In this document: piece by piece, positions 38,701 through 53,700 of the stretch | Numbering within the stretch: position 1 is the first letter of the stretch | Layout: each line of letters starts with the position of its first letter | Assembly (NCBI GenBank): GCA_037349315.1 | Contig: JBAIAC010000007.1 | Coordinates: 22,214,001-22,278,000 of the forward strand | DNA: 64,000 bases | Direction of reading: 5' to 3' | Source of the DNA: Chelydra serpentina | Taxonomy: Eukaryota; Chordata; Testudines; Chelydridae | Program-made: the position numbers and the translations under genes | The notes under the pieces: generated by a model | What the model saw: the letters and a program-made list of their open reading frames with translations, nothing else | What the model was told of the DNA's origin: nothing | Database searches by the model: none

Positions 38701-41700
38701 TATGTGATAAAATTAGTGAACAACCTAAATAAAATATATAGTACATAAAGGTATTATTTATATTGCATTAGTCATTCTAAAGCATCAGAAACAAATATGA
38801 AAACAATAGAAGAGAGAGAGCTTGGGGCTCACATTTGTCATAATGATTGTCAACATTCTGTGCAAAAAACGATAATAAATCTGATCACTTGATATGATAT
38901 GAGGCAGGCATGCATATTTTTGTAGTAACTTCTCATGAGTTCTCCATTTTAAAGAAGTTGCTGCTCTCTGTTCCGCAGTTGTTAGTGCCGGAATCAAGTC
39001 AGGGACAGTCAATAACTAAAAGTATAAAATAAAAACATTAAAAATTTAAAATCTCAAGTCGTTATGACACAGTATTAATTGAAGCCTAAAAATTATGTTA
39101 ATTTAGAAATCTACAAGACTGATTTGTTCCTATTTTAAGATAATCGCCTGTGTTTTTGCACATGCAAAATCCATTCATCCAATCATGTTGTTATATGGCC
39201 CCCCTCAGCAATGGACAATCTGATCACCTCCCTACATTAATAAATTTGTACTCACAGCATGCCCATGAGGTAGGGTAGTATCATCCCCATTTTAAAGATG
39301 GGAAAACTGAGACACTTGCCCATGATCACAGAGGGAGTAAGTGGCAGAGCTGGGAGTAGAACCTAGGTCTCCTAAGTACTCATTCAATACCCTAATCACA
39401 AGGCCATCATTCCTCCTAAAAGGATTAACTGTCTGAAGGGGCAGTTCTACATAAAGTTACCCAGATGTGCATACAAATCACTATTAGACATATGAAACTA
39501 CACTTTGACTATGAAACTATAAAGATGTAATTGCACAACTTAGATGCAACTTAGCAACTATGTTTGAAAAATTGATCCCTTTTGGAAACTTTGTGATTAT
39601 TTATTCAGACAGAAGGCAAATGCAAACTGAAAATTTTTGCATTGTGCAGAAGGACCTTACATCTATATAATTCTCTCTCCCTCTTGATATGTATATAAGT
39701 AAACAAACAAATACAAATGTCAGTTTGCAGATTTATCAGAGTCAGGATCTGGTCCAATCCTTCTGCAAACAGACTCTCAGTGATTTCAATGAGCATTACA
39801 TATGTGAAACAACTTCAGTACTAACTTCCTTCATGTTTAGAACTAGACTACAAAACACAGGTTGCTTACCTTGCTTTCTGATCCACTGTTTTCTCCTCCA
39901 GTAGACATAAGTTCAAGAATTTCAGGAAGGTGACTTATTAGTGCATCTAATACCTATTTAAAGAAACGTTGGATTAATCATGTTTGTAAATTTACTTGGC
40001 CTGATTCTTCTCTTGCACAAGTTTGACACTGGTATGTCCCTTCTGATGTCAGTGGTGTTACTACTCTTTTACACCAATATAAATGAAAGGAGAATAAGGT
40101 CCCATTATTTGTCCTGATGATGTTACTAAGATCATAACCATACTACAGTCAGATCTTTTAAACCAAAGTATTCACAATATAAAATATTAAAATGTAAATA
40201 TCTTTCTATATACCTCTTCAGTTTCCTGACGGTTTAGTAAGAACTTTATCAGATATGAAAGCAAATAAATATATTTTGGACATTTTTTGCCAGACAAAAC
40301 TTAAAACTATTTATCCAGCTTTAGCAAAATTGCACTTGAGAGAGTAAAATATAATATACTGGAAATGCAGAATAACATGCCATTGAAAGCTTGGGGCATT
40401 TAAAACTAGACTAGAAATAACACTATTAAACATACTGTAGGGACAAATCTTAAATTGATGACTGATGGTTTTAGATCCTCAATTTTTGAGTGCCTAACTT
40501 GAGACATCTTAAAGGTGGCTAATTTTCAGAAGTGCTGAGAACCTGCTCTATGAAAATCAGGCCCTTTTAAGGTGTCTCAAGCTGGGCACTCAAAATCCAT
40601 ATTCATTTTTCAATATCTTGACCAATGGCCCTATACAAAAACAAAGTGGGCCAGATATTGGAATAATTCCACTGAAGTCAAAAGGAGTAGTCACATGTTA
40701 AAGATGACAGTTGAAATTCCTTCAGAATTTTACTACATTGGGACTGAATTGCTTTTTTCTTTTTAATCATTTGGCCATTTCAATGGAGAACCAAAAATCT
40801 CACAACATCTTTGCAAGATGGTTAAGTATTTTACACATGGCGAAACTGAGGCACATGGAATTTAGGTAAATAGCCCAAGGTGTCACAGAAAGTCTGTGCC
40901 AGACCATGGACAAAAATCTAGGTCTCCTTTCTGTAAGTCCTGTCCCTTAATCACAACTAGGGTGACCAGACAGCAAGTGTGAAAAATCAGGACAGGTGTG
41001 TGTGTGTGTGGGGGGGGGGGGTAATAGGAACCTATATAAGAAAAAGACCCCAAAAATTGGGACTGTCCCTATAAAATGGGGACATCTGGTCACCCTAATC
41101 ACAACATTATTATACCTCCCCTTCAGTCAGAGAACGAAAATAATAACTAAAAAACTTGAAATCTCTCCCTAATCTATGTATCCTGAAAATGAATGAATTT
41201 TATAAATTAATCAATCTTGATAAGTTACAGGGGCAATGGAATCCGGGTTGTGGGGGCTAGCACCCCTGCAATTGAAATAATATTGTGATCTATGTTTCTG
41301 ACCCTGCATATCCTTCTTAAGCAAGTTGTTTTGTGCACTCAAGCCGGGCAGGGCTCCAGGGCTACAGAGGGCAGCAGCAAGAGTGAGATCCAGAGGGGCT
41401 CGAGCGGCTGCTGCAGTGCCAAGGATCGGTCTGGGGTGCAGGTAGGAAACCAGGTGATTAGGCTGGGATCAGCCACCTCTCGTGCAAACCACTGGGCCCC
41501 CACTTCCCAGCCTGGAGCCAGCTGCTCCACCCCAGCAAAATCCCCATAGCTCTTCTCACTCCCCAGGGAGAGCACTCGCCCCACTCCTATTCTTGATACT
41601 CTAACTATCCCCCACTCTCCATGCAGAGCATCCATCCTGATACCCCAACTTCGCCCTCCTCCCCATACAGAGTACCCACCTGGACTTCCTCTGACACTCC

Positions 41701-44700
41701 AACTTCCTCCTGCTCCTTGATTCTCCCAATTCTCCATGCTTAGTATGTTTAGATTTCTGTATGTACCTGTATATATGTATCCATTCAGAGAGAGCTTCGG
41801 CCACCTCTGATAATTTATACCATGTTCAACCAAATTTTGAATATGATAAAAACAGGGGAGGGTTATTGAATTGAAATAGCCCCCTATTTTAACCCCTTTT
41901 ATTTTCCTACAGTCATCACCTTCAAAGGCACCAAGATAAATCTGAGTCTTAAATGACTCCTTGAATCTTTATAGAATGTGTGAACCAAAAGTAAGGATTA
42001 TCACTTCTAACATTCATTATATCGGTTTATTGTATTGTTGGTAAGCATTAATGTAAACGAAATTAATGTAACCAACAAATAAAAAAGAGCAAATAATATA
42101 TTACCTCCAGTGAATCATCCTGTAGTAGTGTTACCAGTTCTTTATGTATTACATACACACCAGAATCTAAAAGCTTAGCAACCTAAACAAATGACAGTAA
42201 GACAAACAAACAAAAACACACTTTAGTTTCATGGAAATACAACAGTTAAAATAGCTGCATTTACTTTTCAGTACAGTTTGACTAGTAATATGAAAGTAGG
42301 GATGCTGAACAAATCTCCAATATCCACAAAATTGCACTTTAAAATTACTGAGGTTATGTACTTTCCTGCCATAACATATAACATTCATTTTGCATGCTGT
42401 TATAAAAGCAACACCAAGCTTTTGCATAACTATTAAACATACCATTGAGACTGGGTTAATAAGAGCTTCCTTTTCTAATGTTTATATTCCAAAGGTGGTT
42501 TTTTTTGTTTGTTTGTTTGTTTTTTTTAAGGTGACCTGCAAATACTTAGAGGAATATTCAGGGCTTTAAAAACAGCCTGCTGCATGCTCCAGTTACAGAG
42601 GTAACAGAGTCAGACAGCTGAATTGAAGAAATAAAGGTTGGTTTGGCGTCAGCTATGGGCCTTAAGCCTCCCTAATCTTTGCTATTTGAGGTTCCCACTT
42701 CATAAACTCCAAGGCTACTGGCACTTTTGATTAGAATTCACAAAGTCACATTTAAAATTCTGCAGTAAGTCTGATGTCAATATTAAAACAATTCAACAAC
42801 ATATGGCAGCAAAGAAGAGAAAAGTGTCAAGAAATCTGACTTCTCAGCCATGTGAGGTAAATCATAGCTTCCTTTGGAGGGAATACTTGATACTCTTTAA
42901 TCATTTTCTTTGTTTCACTTAGCTCATGCTAACAATCTGTTTACCTCCAGCTAAGAGGAAGGATATAATTTCTTTTAGGAAATGGATACAGAGCATATTA
43001 AATCAAAAATATATCCAACTAGAGGTGAGCATCATAAATTGATATCTGTGTGACATCTGGCTGACTAATTACATTGATGACATGATAACACCACATTAAC
43101 ACATACCCTAACTGTGCACAGCATTTCAAGTGTAATCTCACGAGTCCCTCCTACAGGGCTAAAATAATTTTCTTTTATTTATTCAAATATCAGTTTAAAG
43201 GTGTCTGGGGGTAGACACACGAAGTACAGGATTTTGCAGAATTATATGCTAGTTATACAATTTCCACTACTAGCTTCAATTAGCTCCTTCTACGGCAATG
43301 TTGTGTAGAGGTTAAAGCAGGGAACTGGGAATCAAGACACACTGGTTTTATTTCTAACTCTACTACAAATTCACCGTAACACCTTCAACAAACTGTTTAA
43401 TCTCTCAGCCTCATTCTCCCCCGTCTATAAATATAGGATAGTAATAGTGAGCCCTGAGTTGTTCTGAGGCTTACAGTAAAGCTCTGCAATCCTTGGATGA
43501 AAGTCATCATCTGAAGAGTATGGATTATTATTAAATTGAGGAAGGGGATTTTACATTCATTTGTGCAATCATTCCATTTAAAAAATCATTAATACCTGCA
43601 CAATCACACCATCTAATATATTTAATAAAACAGTATAGTGCAGCTTATACAAAACCAAGTAGTTAATTCTAATATACATTCTTGTTACATTACTATAACT
43701 TTCTAACTCTGTTAATATTAAAATTTAGTCAATGTTTTGCTTAGACCTGGTGCTTACAATGTCTTCCACACACCGCCAACTAAGCCCCAAATCCTACAGT
43801 CCTAGAGAAGGATTCCAGAATCAGATCAAATGCAGCATATTCCTTTCTCGCTTTCTCTCACTTATGTCTCCCTCACATTCCATCCTTCTTGGGGTTTTTT
43901 AAATCTACTCTCCCCCCCACTGGTTTGGGATGTGATTGAAGAGGGGTTGGTGGGGAGGGGGAGGAAACTTTCTTTTAATCCCAGTTATTTTTCCCAACTC
44001 CTGTCCTCCGGCCCTTTGTCTCCAAAATCTTGGCCCATACTGTTTATTTACACTACTTACATTTCCTGTCCTGGAGTCTTTCCTATCTGCTGACCTCCTA
44101 ATCCACTACACCAAAACTTCCCTCACTAAAATCAATGACAACCTCCTTCTAGTTAAAATTTCCAGTCCCTTAAAACATATTTAAAAGTTGTGTAGTGGAT
44201 TATAATTATATATCAGAAGACTTTTAATAAATAGAAGAATTTTAGAAAATTTTCCAAAGCTTTCTCACTGAGGCTCTGCGTTGTTAAAATACAACAAATG
44301 TCAATTTAAGCAGACAAGTATAAAAACCACATAAAATATTAAAAAGCCAAAAAAAATAAATCTGAAGTACTAACAAAGAAACTTTCTGGACTTACTTCAT
44401 ACAAGCCAATAGCCATAGTGTATCTGACTGGCACTTCGGGGTCATGACAAAGACAGAAAAATGTAGAGTATAGTTCCAAATGGAAGTTTTTCGGATCCAC
44501 AAAAACTATCATGGCCTGTGGACAAATAAGATGGCGTCTTTAATCCAAATGTACACGTACAGGGCCAAAATGTTTAGGATTCCAGCTACAGGACGGACCA
44601 CGTCTTCCCCTGTGTGAAACTACTGCTGCTGTAATCAGCAGGACACTTGAGCTAATACACACTGATTTAAAAATGGGGGAACTGGTGATAGGACATTTTC

Positions 44701-47700
44701 TGTGACTAGTCCTCAACTCTGGAACTCTCTCCTACCCCCATGGTCTGACAATTTGGATCGGCTAATTTCTGGACACGCTACAAGGCTTTTTCCTAAAAGA
44801 GATTGAGAAATACAGGATAGTTTGCACAGGAACCTATTATTTCATGATGAGTTAACTAATGGGCAATCTATTCTGAGCGATTGGGTCAGTTCCCGAAGGA
44901 CAGGAAAAAGTCTTGGTATTGTGGATACGGATCCTTTAGTTTTATATATTTTAAATTATTCTCTAAACTACTAAAACCTTCAATTGGAGCTTTTAAAAAC
45001 AAATAAATAAAATACATTTTTAGCCAGCAACAAAGCCAGTCTCTGAAATTTTGGCTACCATTGTGTATGCACAAAACATGTATTTGCTCAAGTAAACCAG
45101 TAGATATCTAATTACGCATTAGATATCTACTTTGTGCATATTTTAAGCCAACTTAAAAAACCATGGCTGATAAGGTTGACTACAAAGAAATTTTCCTTTA
45201 AATATACAAGATAATTGTAAACATTCAAAATAGAAGGCAGATTAATAGAAACAATCGTTTTAGGCATAAAAGCCTCATTTCTATATATATGAAAAGATCT
45301 TTTATTTAGCAAATACATGAGGAAACATGAGTTAGATGCATATCTAGCTCATTCAGAGCTAAATCCTGTGCCTCTTGGAAAGCCAGTTATGCAGAATGGG
45401 TGGGGAGGTCCCAGCTATGGAGAGCTTACAAACAGCTCTTCTTTCAATGCCATTGTGCAAGAGGCTTTGCGGGAACAGTGTATGCGAGAGATCATTAATG
45501 ACAGGAATCTCTTGGTCACAGCTCACCACTGGTTTTCTGTGATTTGGGGATGAGGATCCTTCCTCATAACTAAGGCTATGATTATGTCACGTAAGTCACG
45601 GAATCTGTGACTTCCATTGACCTCCATGACATTTTCAGCCCCAGGGCTGAAGCTCCCAGCCAGCCTCCCGGTACCCCCTTCCCCTGCAGCTCCCAGTCCC
45701 CCCCCCCCCCCCTGGTAGCAGGACCCTGCAGCTCCTGGCTGCAGTGGGTGGACCTTGCAGCTCCCAGCCACAATGGGCAGCAGGGACCCCTTGGAACTCC
45801 CAGCCGCAGCAGGGGGTGGGGGGTGGGGGTGGAGACCCCACAGGAGCTCAGCTCCTGTGGGCGGGGGGGACAGACCCCGGAGCTCCCATTCACCGCAGGT
45901 GGCGGGGATCCCCCCCCAGAGCTTCCTGCACTGTGGACACCAGGGGCCCCCCAGAGCTGCTCAGCCGCCATGCGGGGGGACCTCATAGCTCCCATTCACC
46001 GCAGTGGCAGGGGACCCCAAAGCCTAGAAGCGATGAGTGCTGAAACCGCCTCTCTATTTTGTCAGGGATATTTTTAGTGAAAGTCAGGCACAGATCATGG
46101 GCTTCTGTGAATTTTTGTTTATTGCCCATGACCTGTCCATGACTTTTACTAAAAATATCTGAGACAAGAACTTGGCTCATCAATAGTCTATATGGTAACA
46201 GATTTTACATCTTACATCTATTTCTGTTTTGTGACTAATGTGCACAATGTAAGTTTTATAAAATAGCAGTTAACTTACTGGAAAGTTGTAAGCACAGTTC
46301 TTCCTTACTAATATATACTTCTTTTCTTGCTCTAAAGTTTGAAGTTGTATCTGATTATCATTGTGTCCATTTTCCTGCTGTAAACCCAGTGTGCAGAGTT
46401 TCTTGTAAAATTCCAAAAATCTCAAGTGTTGCTCTGGAGTAAAAATTCCTTTAAAAATACAACACTAATGCTTAAGTTTCTTGTTACGGAATATCAGTGA
46501 AAAAACTAACAATATCCAACAACTTGAGTTTATTTCTGGAGCAATCAAATAAACCATTTTCCCTATTCATTGTCATATAATGACTCCAATAGGAACCATT
46601 TCCTTGCAAGTGGTAGGGAGAAATTGTGATTACAGAAAAATTAAACCTACCCATAGAAGGAGGAATCTTCACTTCTGCATTTTAGAAATACATAATTTTT
46701 AGAATATTAAGGGTTTCATTTGGGAGGATTGTGAATATATTTTAAAAGTGGTAGGGTCACGTTTATTCCTTCTTGCCTCCAAATCCTTGAACACCACCAC
46801 CATTCTCACTGAGCTCAAATTAGCCCTTTGCACAAATTAAGCCTTTGGGACCTTAAGGGTTTAAGTAGCATGGAGGGGTTTATCTGGGCCACCTGTAGTA
46901 CAGTGAATTTCACCTTACACTTAAAGGATCAATGGGCTGGATTTTGATCTCTAACCAGCCCCTACCCAGTCTATAGGTGTATAGGGACCATAAAGTTAGA
47001 GCAGAGATCCCATACAGGAGCAGTTTAGAACTAACCTCAGTGGCCCTACACTGCCCTAGCCTCACAGGCTTCAGTGCAGGACACATGGTGGTGGTGCAAG
47101 GAGAGTGTTTGTACAGCTCTGCTTTGAGGATTCTGAGCTACAGATTCAGCCCCCACAGCAGCCAGGAATCCAAGTGGTGCAAAAGTGGCATAAAGCCTCC
47201 TTTGCTCCTATTTCTTCCTGGGCTAACCCTTTGTACCGTGTTTGGGGAGACAAAGCACAGCATCTAGCACCTTATTGCTAATATCATGCCTTATTTTCAA
47301 AGGTTTATAGTTTAACCACAACTAACACACTCACTTCAACATGAAACTAGGCATCAAAACAAAACAATGAAAGTAGAGAAAATATGAAAAAGAAAAGACA
47401 ATCCAATCTTTATGTTATAGGTGTTTTCAGAGAGTTTTTGTACTCCTAATGATCATACCACTTGATAAATGTTGGCTATCTATATACTTCACAATACACT
47501 GAGTCACTTTGAATTTATAAGAATCATTAAATCATACCATATAGTCCATTACATAGTTTCCCTAAATGGAAAGACAAAGAAACAAGAATCGATTCATCCA
47601 CTTTGAAGGATTTTTCACAGAATGATTTCACTAAAGGGAGCACAGTTTGACTTCTGTCATCTGAAAAACAAATGTGTAAAGTTAGTTGTTTGTGTTCAAT

Positions 47701-50700
47701 CACTTGAAGAAGAGCATATGTCCCTTTCATGATAAAAACGTCAAGGTCCTTTAAAGTGCAGCTGAGATTGTTGTTTAGCTGACACCCATATTTTAATTAA
47801 GTAAGAGTATGAGTGAAATTTATTTATTTTAATGCAGAAGCTTTTGAGGCCTCTATGGGTCACCCCCCTTTTCTAGGGAAGGACCCTCATCTGTACAGGA
47901 TGGGACAACAAAAGTTCTCCAAGCACAGGCTCTGACCTGCAGTGTGTGGGTAAGTGAAGAAGCACACCCATCTTCTTCCACCAACACACCTAGTAGCCAA
48001 GAGACAGAGGGAGAAGATATATGGTGAGCAAGAGGATAAAGGGAGAGCTTGTCAAGGTGGGACAGGGTGAGTTCTGCTACCTTGGATCTCAAGGTCAGCT
48101 AGAAATGAAGCTTTTCAACCTATTGAAAGCTTTTCAACATCCTATTTATCTGCAGGGCTGTGCATAACCTCTGACCACTCTTTAACCCTTTTCCAACACC
48201 CAAAACAGCTTTTGCAGCAATAGTAAGTAAAAAACTTCAAACGGAAGTGTGAAATTGATAGTCTCAACAATTTGAAAATAAATCTACTACTGTACCCAAT
48301 GGTACAAATGCTATCTGTTAAACAATTCAGTTGCATTCATTGCTACTCTCCCCAAGCTATCTGCTTTTCGTTATGCAGCTTTCCATATGGTTTATATGTT
48401 TATTTTGATAGTTCGTCATCAAGTCCTTGTTAAGTAAATATTTGCTCCTCACTTACGTACCAGGAAGGTGCAGTAAAGTCAGAAAAACAGGAGTGGGAGT
48501 GGGAGCTGTTGTGCAAAATATAGGGCTGCTAATGAAGATAAACAATTGAACAGCTCCGAAGAAAAAAAAGAAGATTACTATATATAGTACTAATTGTTAA
48601 ATAATGAACAGGGACTATAACAACTGCTGCATCACACAGATATATTAGGATGCTTTTGCATACTCTCTATGGGTCAGGTTTCTGGCCCACGTTGATCTTT
48701 TGTACCTCTCAGATGGTGAAAAAGCAGTGGAGATTATCTGCAACTGTAGAGCCAATGTAGCTGGCTCCTATTGCTTTCCTTAACCCCAGCAATCCTCAGT
48801 ATAGGGAACATGGCTGAAAACAGTGCACTTGAGTTATCCAAGATGCTCCCATGGAGACTACACCAATTGTTGCACGCTAGAATACATCCAATTCAGGCCT
48901 CTCCAGCTTCTGCTGAGGCAAAGCTGGGAAGAGAATCATGGATGCATAACTGGGCTCCTACACTGAGCCAAATGAATTTAACAGATAATCTGGCTCTACT
49001 TTCCTAAAGATACAGGATCACATACCCATACATTCTGAGAAGCCTGAAGTTTTGCAGTGCTGACTAGAAGAAAAGCATGCTACAGCTTGGAAAGAATATT
49101 GCATTTCAAATATCGTTTCAATATTCTTTTCAACAAGTCTTTTCCTGAAAAGCTGAAACATGAACACTGTGACACTCTGCGCCCTATATTCACCATTGGT
49201 GATATAATTATCATGTTTTGTACAAGGTATGCCTTGTGAGGTATCATTTTAAAAGTCTTAATTTGTTGAACATTAGTATCCTGTTAAGTTGTATGTGCTA
49301 TCGTTGTATATGAAGTTTCGCTATGTATGTGACACTAAAAAATGTTGTGAGGTTGGGAACACCCACAAGCAGCCTTTCAGGTACAACCATAAAAGGCCAA
49401 ACAATGTTGATGGCCCATAGAGAAGAATAAATACACTCACAAGGATTACCACAGGAACTGTGAGCAATGGAAATCACTCAGAGATAGCACTACACAATGG
49501 AAACTGTTTGACTTAGACCACAGCAAAAGTTCTTTCCAGCAAGATGGAAGAAGCTGGAAAGTGATTTATAAGTAATAGCAAACAGATCAAAGTAGATTGG
49601 AAGAAGATGGAAGAAGGTATAAAAAGGGGAATTGACATTACCACTGGGCCTCACTGCCCATACAACATAACACCTGGAAACACCTAAGGAACAGAGACTG
49701 AACTGGGGGAGCAGGATCCCAAGCAGGAAAGAAGGAGGCCTGCCTGTGTTTGAAGCTTGGTGGACTGTTTATAACACTTCCTTATTTACTTTCTCCACAC
49801 CAGTCATGATTTTATAGACCTCTATCATATTCCCCCTTAGTGCCTCTTTTCCAAGCTGAAAAGTCCCAGTCTTATTAATCTCTCCTCATATGGAAGCCGT
49901 TCTATACTCCTAATAATTTTTGTTGCCCTTTTCTGAACTTTTTCCAATTCTAATATATCTTTTTTTTAGATGGGGCATCCACATCTGCACGCAGTATTCA
50001 AGATGTGGGCGTACCATGGATTTATATAGAGGCAATATGATATTTTCTGTCGTATTATCTATCCCTGTCTTGATGATTCCCAACATTCTGTTTGCTTTTT
50101 TGACTGCCGCTGCACATTGAGTGGATGATTTCAGAGAACTATCCACAATGACTCCAAGATCTCTTTCTTGAGTGATAACAGCTAATTTAGATCCCATCAT
50201 TGTATATGTAATATATATATATATATGCAATAGTTCATGTCGTTTCCAAATAGAGACTAGTATCTGTGGTTTGGCATAATAAAAGTTGTGGTTTTGTGTG
50301 AGAGGCAAAGATGGATCATAACTCATCTTTTTGTCCAACTGAAAGGCAACAACAACCCCAAAGGTTTTTGAATCCTATAAAGGAATGGTTACTTACCCTA
50401 CAGTAACTGTGGCTATTTAAGATGTTATCATCAGTGTGGATCCCATAGTAGGTGTGCATGCACTTCATGCATGTTAGATTGGAGTTTTTTGAATAGCAGT
50501 GTCTGCCAAGGCAGCTTGTGCAGTCCTGTGCCTCCTCGTGCTCACAGGGCATAAAGGGAAGAGCCCCTATGACCCTCCCTCAGTTCCCTCACAATGCAAA
50601 GACTGTGGCTGTGGAGGGCTCCATAAAGTAGAGACAGAGGGTGGATCATAAGATCCACACTGCTGACATCTTGAGGAACCACAGCTGATCAAAAGGCCAG

Positions 50701-53700
50701 AATGTTTTAAGTGCAATAAGCAGTTAAGGGTCTCAGGTGTTGAAGCCTGCACTGAGCACAAGTTGTGTTGGGCTTCCTGTAATTGAGAACCTTTTCCAAG
50801 AGGAATATCAGAGAGACTTAAACATCTTCCTGCTCTGTATCAGGAACTCCTGAACCTGTAGGGAGCAGTCTCTTTCAGTAGTATTCAGCAGTCAACAGCC
50901 ATGCTGTCAGATGCAGTGACTTCGGATCTGGATGCAGCATCTGGCAATAATTCTATGATAACAGGTCTGTTTGCATTGTTGTAGCCATGTGGATCCCAAG
51001 ATGAGAGAGAGACAAAGGTAGGTGAGATAATATATTTAACTGGACCAGCTTCTGTTGGTGAAGAGACACCACTAATTACCACCTCACCTACCTTGTCTCT
51101 TTTATATCCTTGGACCAACACCGCTACAACAACATATCAAACTATGGAAGATATCAAATTTTGCTATTTAAAATGGAATCTTCACAACATGAAGAAGGGA
51201 ACCAGGTCGAACAACATTTACTTCCTGAACAGATGCAAGAAACAAAACTTCATCTCTGGAAGACTCAACATCTATAACCCTCTGACCACCAATTACAACT
51301 GAATGGCTCTGCAGAAGGATCTAAAAAAACAACAAACAACAACAACTGAGGAATCATCTCCTGTACCTTACATATGCCAGAAGGGATCACCCCAAACAAG
51401 AAATCACATGTTCTCACACACTGGAATAAAAAGAAGTCAGGAATCATATCTCAAGATCATGCAGGAAACCCAAAACAACTATCAGGACACCCTGATGACA
51501 GCCATCCAACAGAAAAACAAAAAGTGGAACCAACTACAACTCCACAGCCAACAGTACACCATCTCCGGGAGAAACCATGACACCAAGACCCTACACGGAC
51601 ATTACATGACAACCCAGCATCATTAGCCTATCAAGACTGCCCCCAACCAGAACAGAAGTATCTGTACTTTCCAAGGGGCTGAATTGCTGCCTCACCACAG
51701 AACCTGATATTATGGTAACACGTGAAGAACTAGAAGAATTCTTCTGCTGACCCTGCCTCAGTGAATTCTTTCACAATGAAGACGACACCACTCACAACTA
51801 TCAAAACCCCACCGAGTCATAAGAAAAAAGAATCATTTGACTGGACTCCCCAATAAATGAAACCACACTGGATCATTACAGCGACTGCTTTAGGAAGATT
51901 CATCAGTTAAATCCTCAACAAATATCATATCCACCACAATCTCTCTACCACTGAGAGGATAGCTATACAGTCCCTGAAATCTAGCCACTAGATAGCGATC
52001 AAAACAGCAAAGAGGGCGCCATTGTAGTCCTTATCATGATGACTATATCAATGAGGGCAACATACAACTCTTTGACACCACCTATTATAAAGAATTCAAA
52101 CAAGACCCCCACACCACAATTCACAAAGGAATGTAAAGATACCATCAAATCCTTCCCCAAACAACTCCAAGAAAAACTGTTCAACCTCATTTCCCAGGAA
52201 CCCACCCCTGCGATTTCTACATGCCTCCCAAGATAAATAAAAAGGGAAGCCAGGCAGACCATATCTGGCAACAGCACTCTTAATGAAGGAATATCAGGAC
52301 TCACTGAAGCCATCCTCAAACCACTCACCACACAAAAGGCCAGCTTCCTCCAAGACAATACCAACTCACTCCAGAAACTCCACAACATCAACAACTTCCC
52401 CCAGAACACTATTGTTGCCACCACAGATGTCACGTCCCTATATACCAACATCCCTCACCAAGATTGCATCGCTGCCTGCCTCAAATTCCTCCTAGATAAT
52501 GTGCAATGCTCAGAAATCCAACCTAAACACATTGCCAAACACATCCATTTCATCCTCACCCACAACAAATTCACTTTTAACTACAAACACTTGGTCCAAT
52601 CATGGGAACCGCCATGGTACTAGGATGGCTCCCCAATATGCCAATCTCTTCATAGGCCATCTGAAGGATGAATTTCTGGAAAAAATGCATCACAAACTTG
52701 ATGATATACCTGAGATACATCCATGATATTTTAGTCCTCTGGACAGAGGACCTGAACCCCCTCATAGATTTCCACCACAACTTCAATAACCACCACCCAT
52801 CCATCAAACTCCATCTACAACACTCCCACACCAGCATCAACTTCCTGGACACCACAATGAGCTTCAACAATAGAACCTCACAGACAACCATAAACAAGAA
52901 ACTCACAGACCGCCACACTTAACACCCCAGATCCAGCAACCACCCCAGACACACCAAGAAATCTGTTATCTACATCCAAAACCTCAGATACCACAGAATT
53001 TGCTTCAAAGAGAAAGTCTGGGATACACACCTAAACACACTTAAAATTGCCTTCACTAAACAAGGACACTCCATCAGAGATGTCAGTAAGGGAATGGGCC
53101 ACCCAAGTACCCCAGAAGAATCTGCTTCAATACATGGGGAAAAAACACTGACCACACACTCCTTGTTGTCTCCTACCACCCCACGCTAGAACTCATACAG
53201 GGTATCATCAAATAATAACAGCCTATTTTCTACCCTCTTTGATATAGGAGGGAGAGAGGCCAGGGTCTGCCAAAGTCTCTTCTCTAGTTTGAGTATACCC
53301 TCATTAATGGAGAGAGCAATCCTGGCTGGGGTTGGTGAGCTCAGGATATCAAAGAGTGTTGTTTTTTTCTGAATAACCAATGTATCTATGTCTAGGGTCT
53401 CTGCAATGAGGGTCAAAAGTTCCTGGATGTCTGAGATTGTCTGGTGCCAATTTGACTCCTTTGGTGTGGAAGGAGGTTGTTGGGATCTCTCCCTTGCCAT
53501 GTCCACCTGCATGCAAAGAGGGACATCTGGCTCCAGCATGGGAGCTTTAGCTAATGATGTTTCTCCTGCTCTATCATGATAGGTCAAAGGATGATCTGGT
53601 GCAAGAAACATGCAAATGTGGTCCTCAGAATAGCCAAGGCAGCATGTTGTATGGCCAGGATGAGGTTTGCCAGCCCACTGGTATTCGTGTTTCATTTGCC

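Larger units (their letters stand above)
36272..38832 (-). other. PPP4R4: PPP4R4 intron (36272-38832)
   Basis: Contains the two elements at 36818-37345 and 37465-37905. A MIR-like tail may lie near 38270-38350 (ctccttggtatagggactgc). A (TG)n/(G)n run is at 38652-38676. Confidence 0.7.
39954..42104 (-). other. PPP4R4: PPP4R4 intron (39954-42104)
   Basis: Holds a MIR-like SINE interrupted by a hAT-type MITE (40790-41105). The stretch 41215-41730 is GC-richer with open frames on both strands but no domain; it may be an unrecognised repeat. The rest is unassigned. Confidence 0.7.

Noticed and set aside
41339..41833. 164-residue open frame on -
   Set aside because: No recognisable domain, overlaps another frame on +, no splice context fitting PPP4R4, and GC-richer than its surroundings; likely chance or repeat.
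45582..46077. Overlapping 137- and 156-residue open frames on both strands
   Set aside because: Both fall in the C- and G-rich middle of a transposon-like element; low complexity and no domain.
51999..52451. 150-residue open frame on -
   Set aside because: Antisense to the Penelope-like RT region on +, which carries the recognisable motifs.
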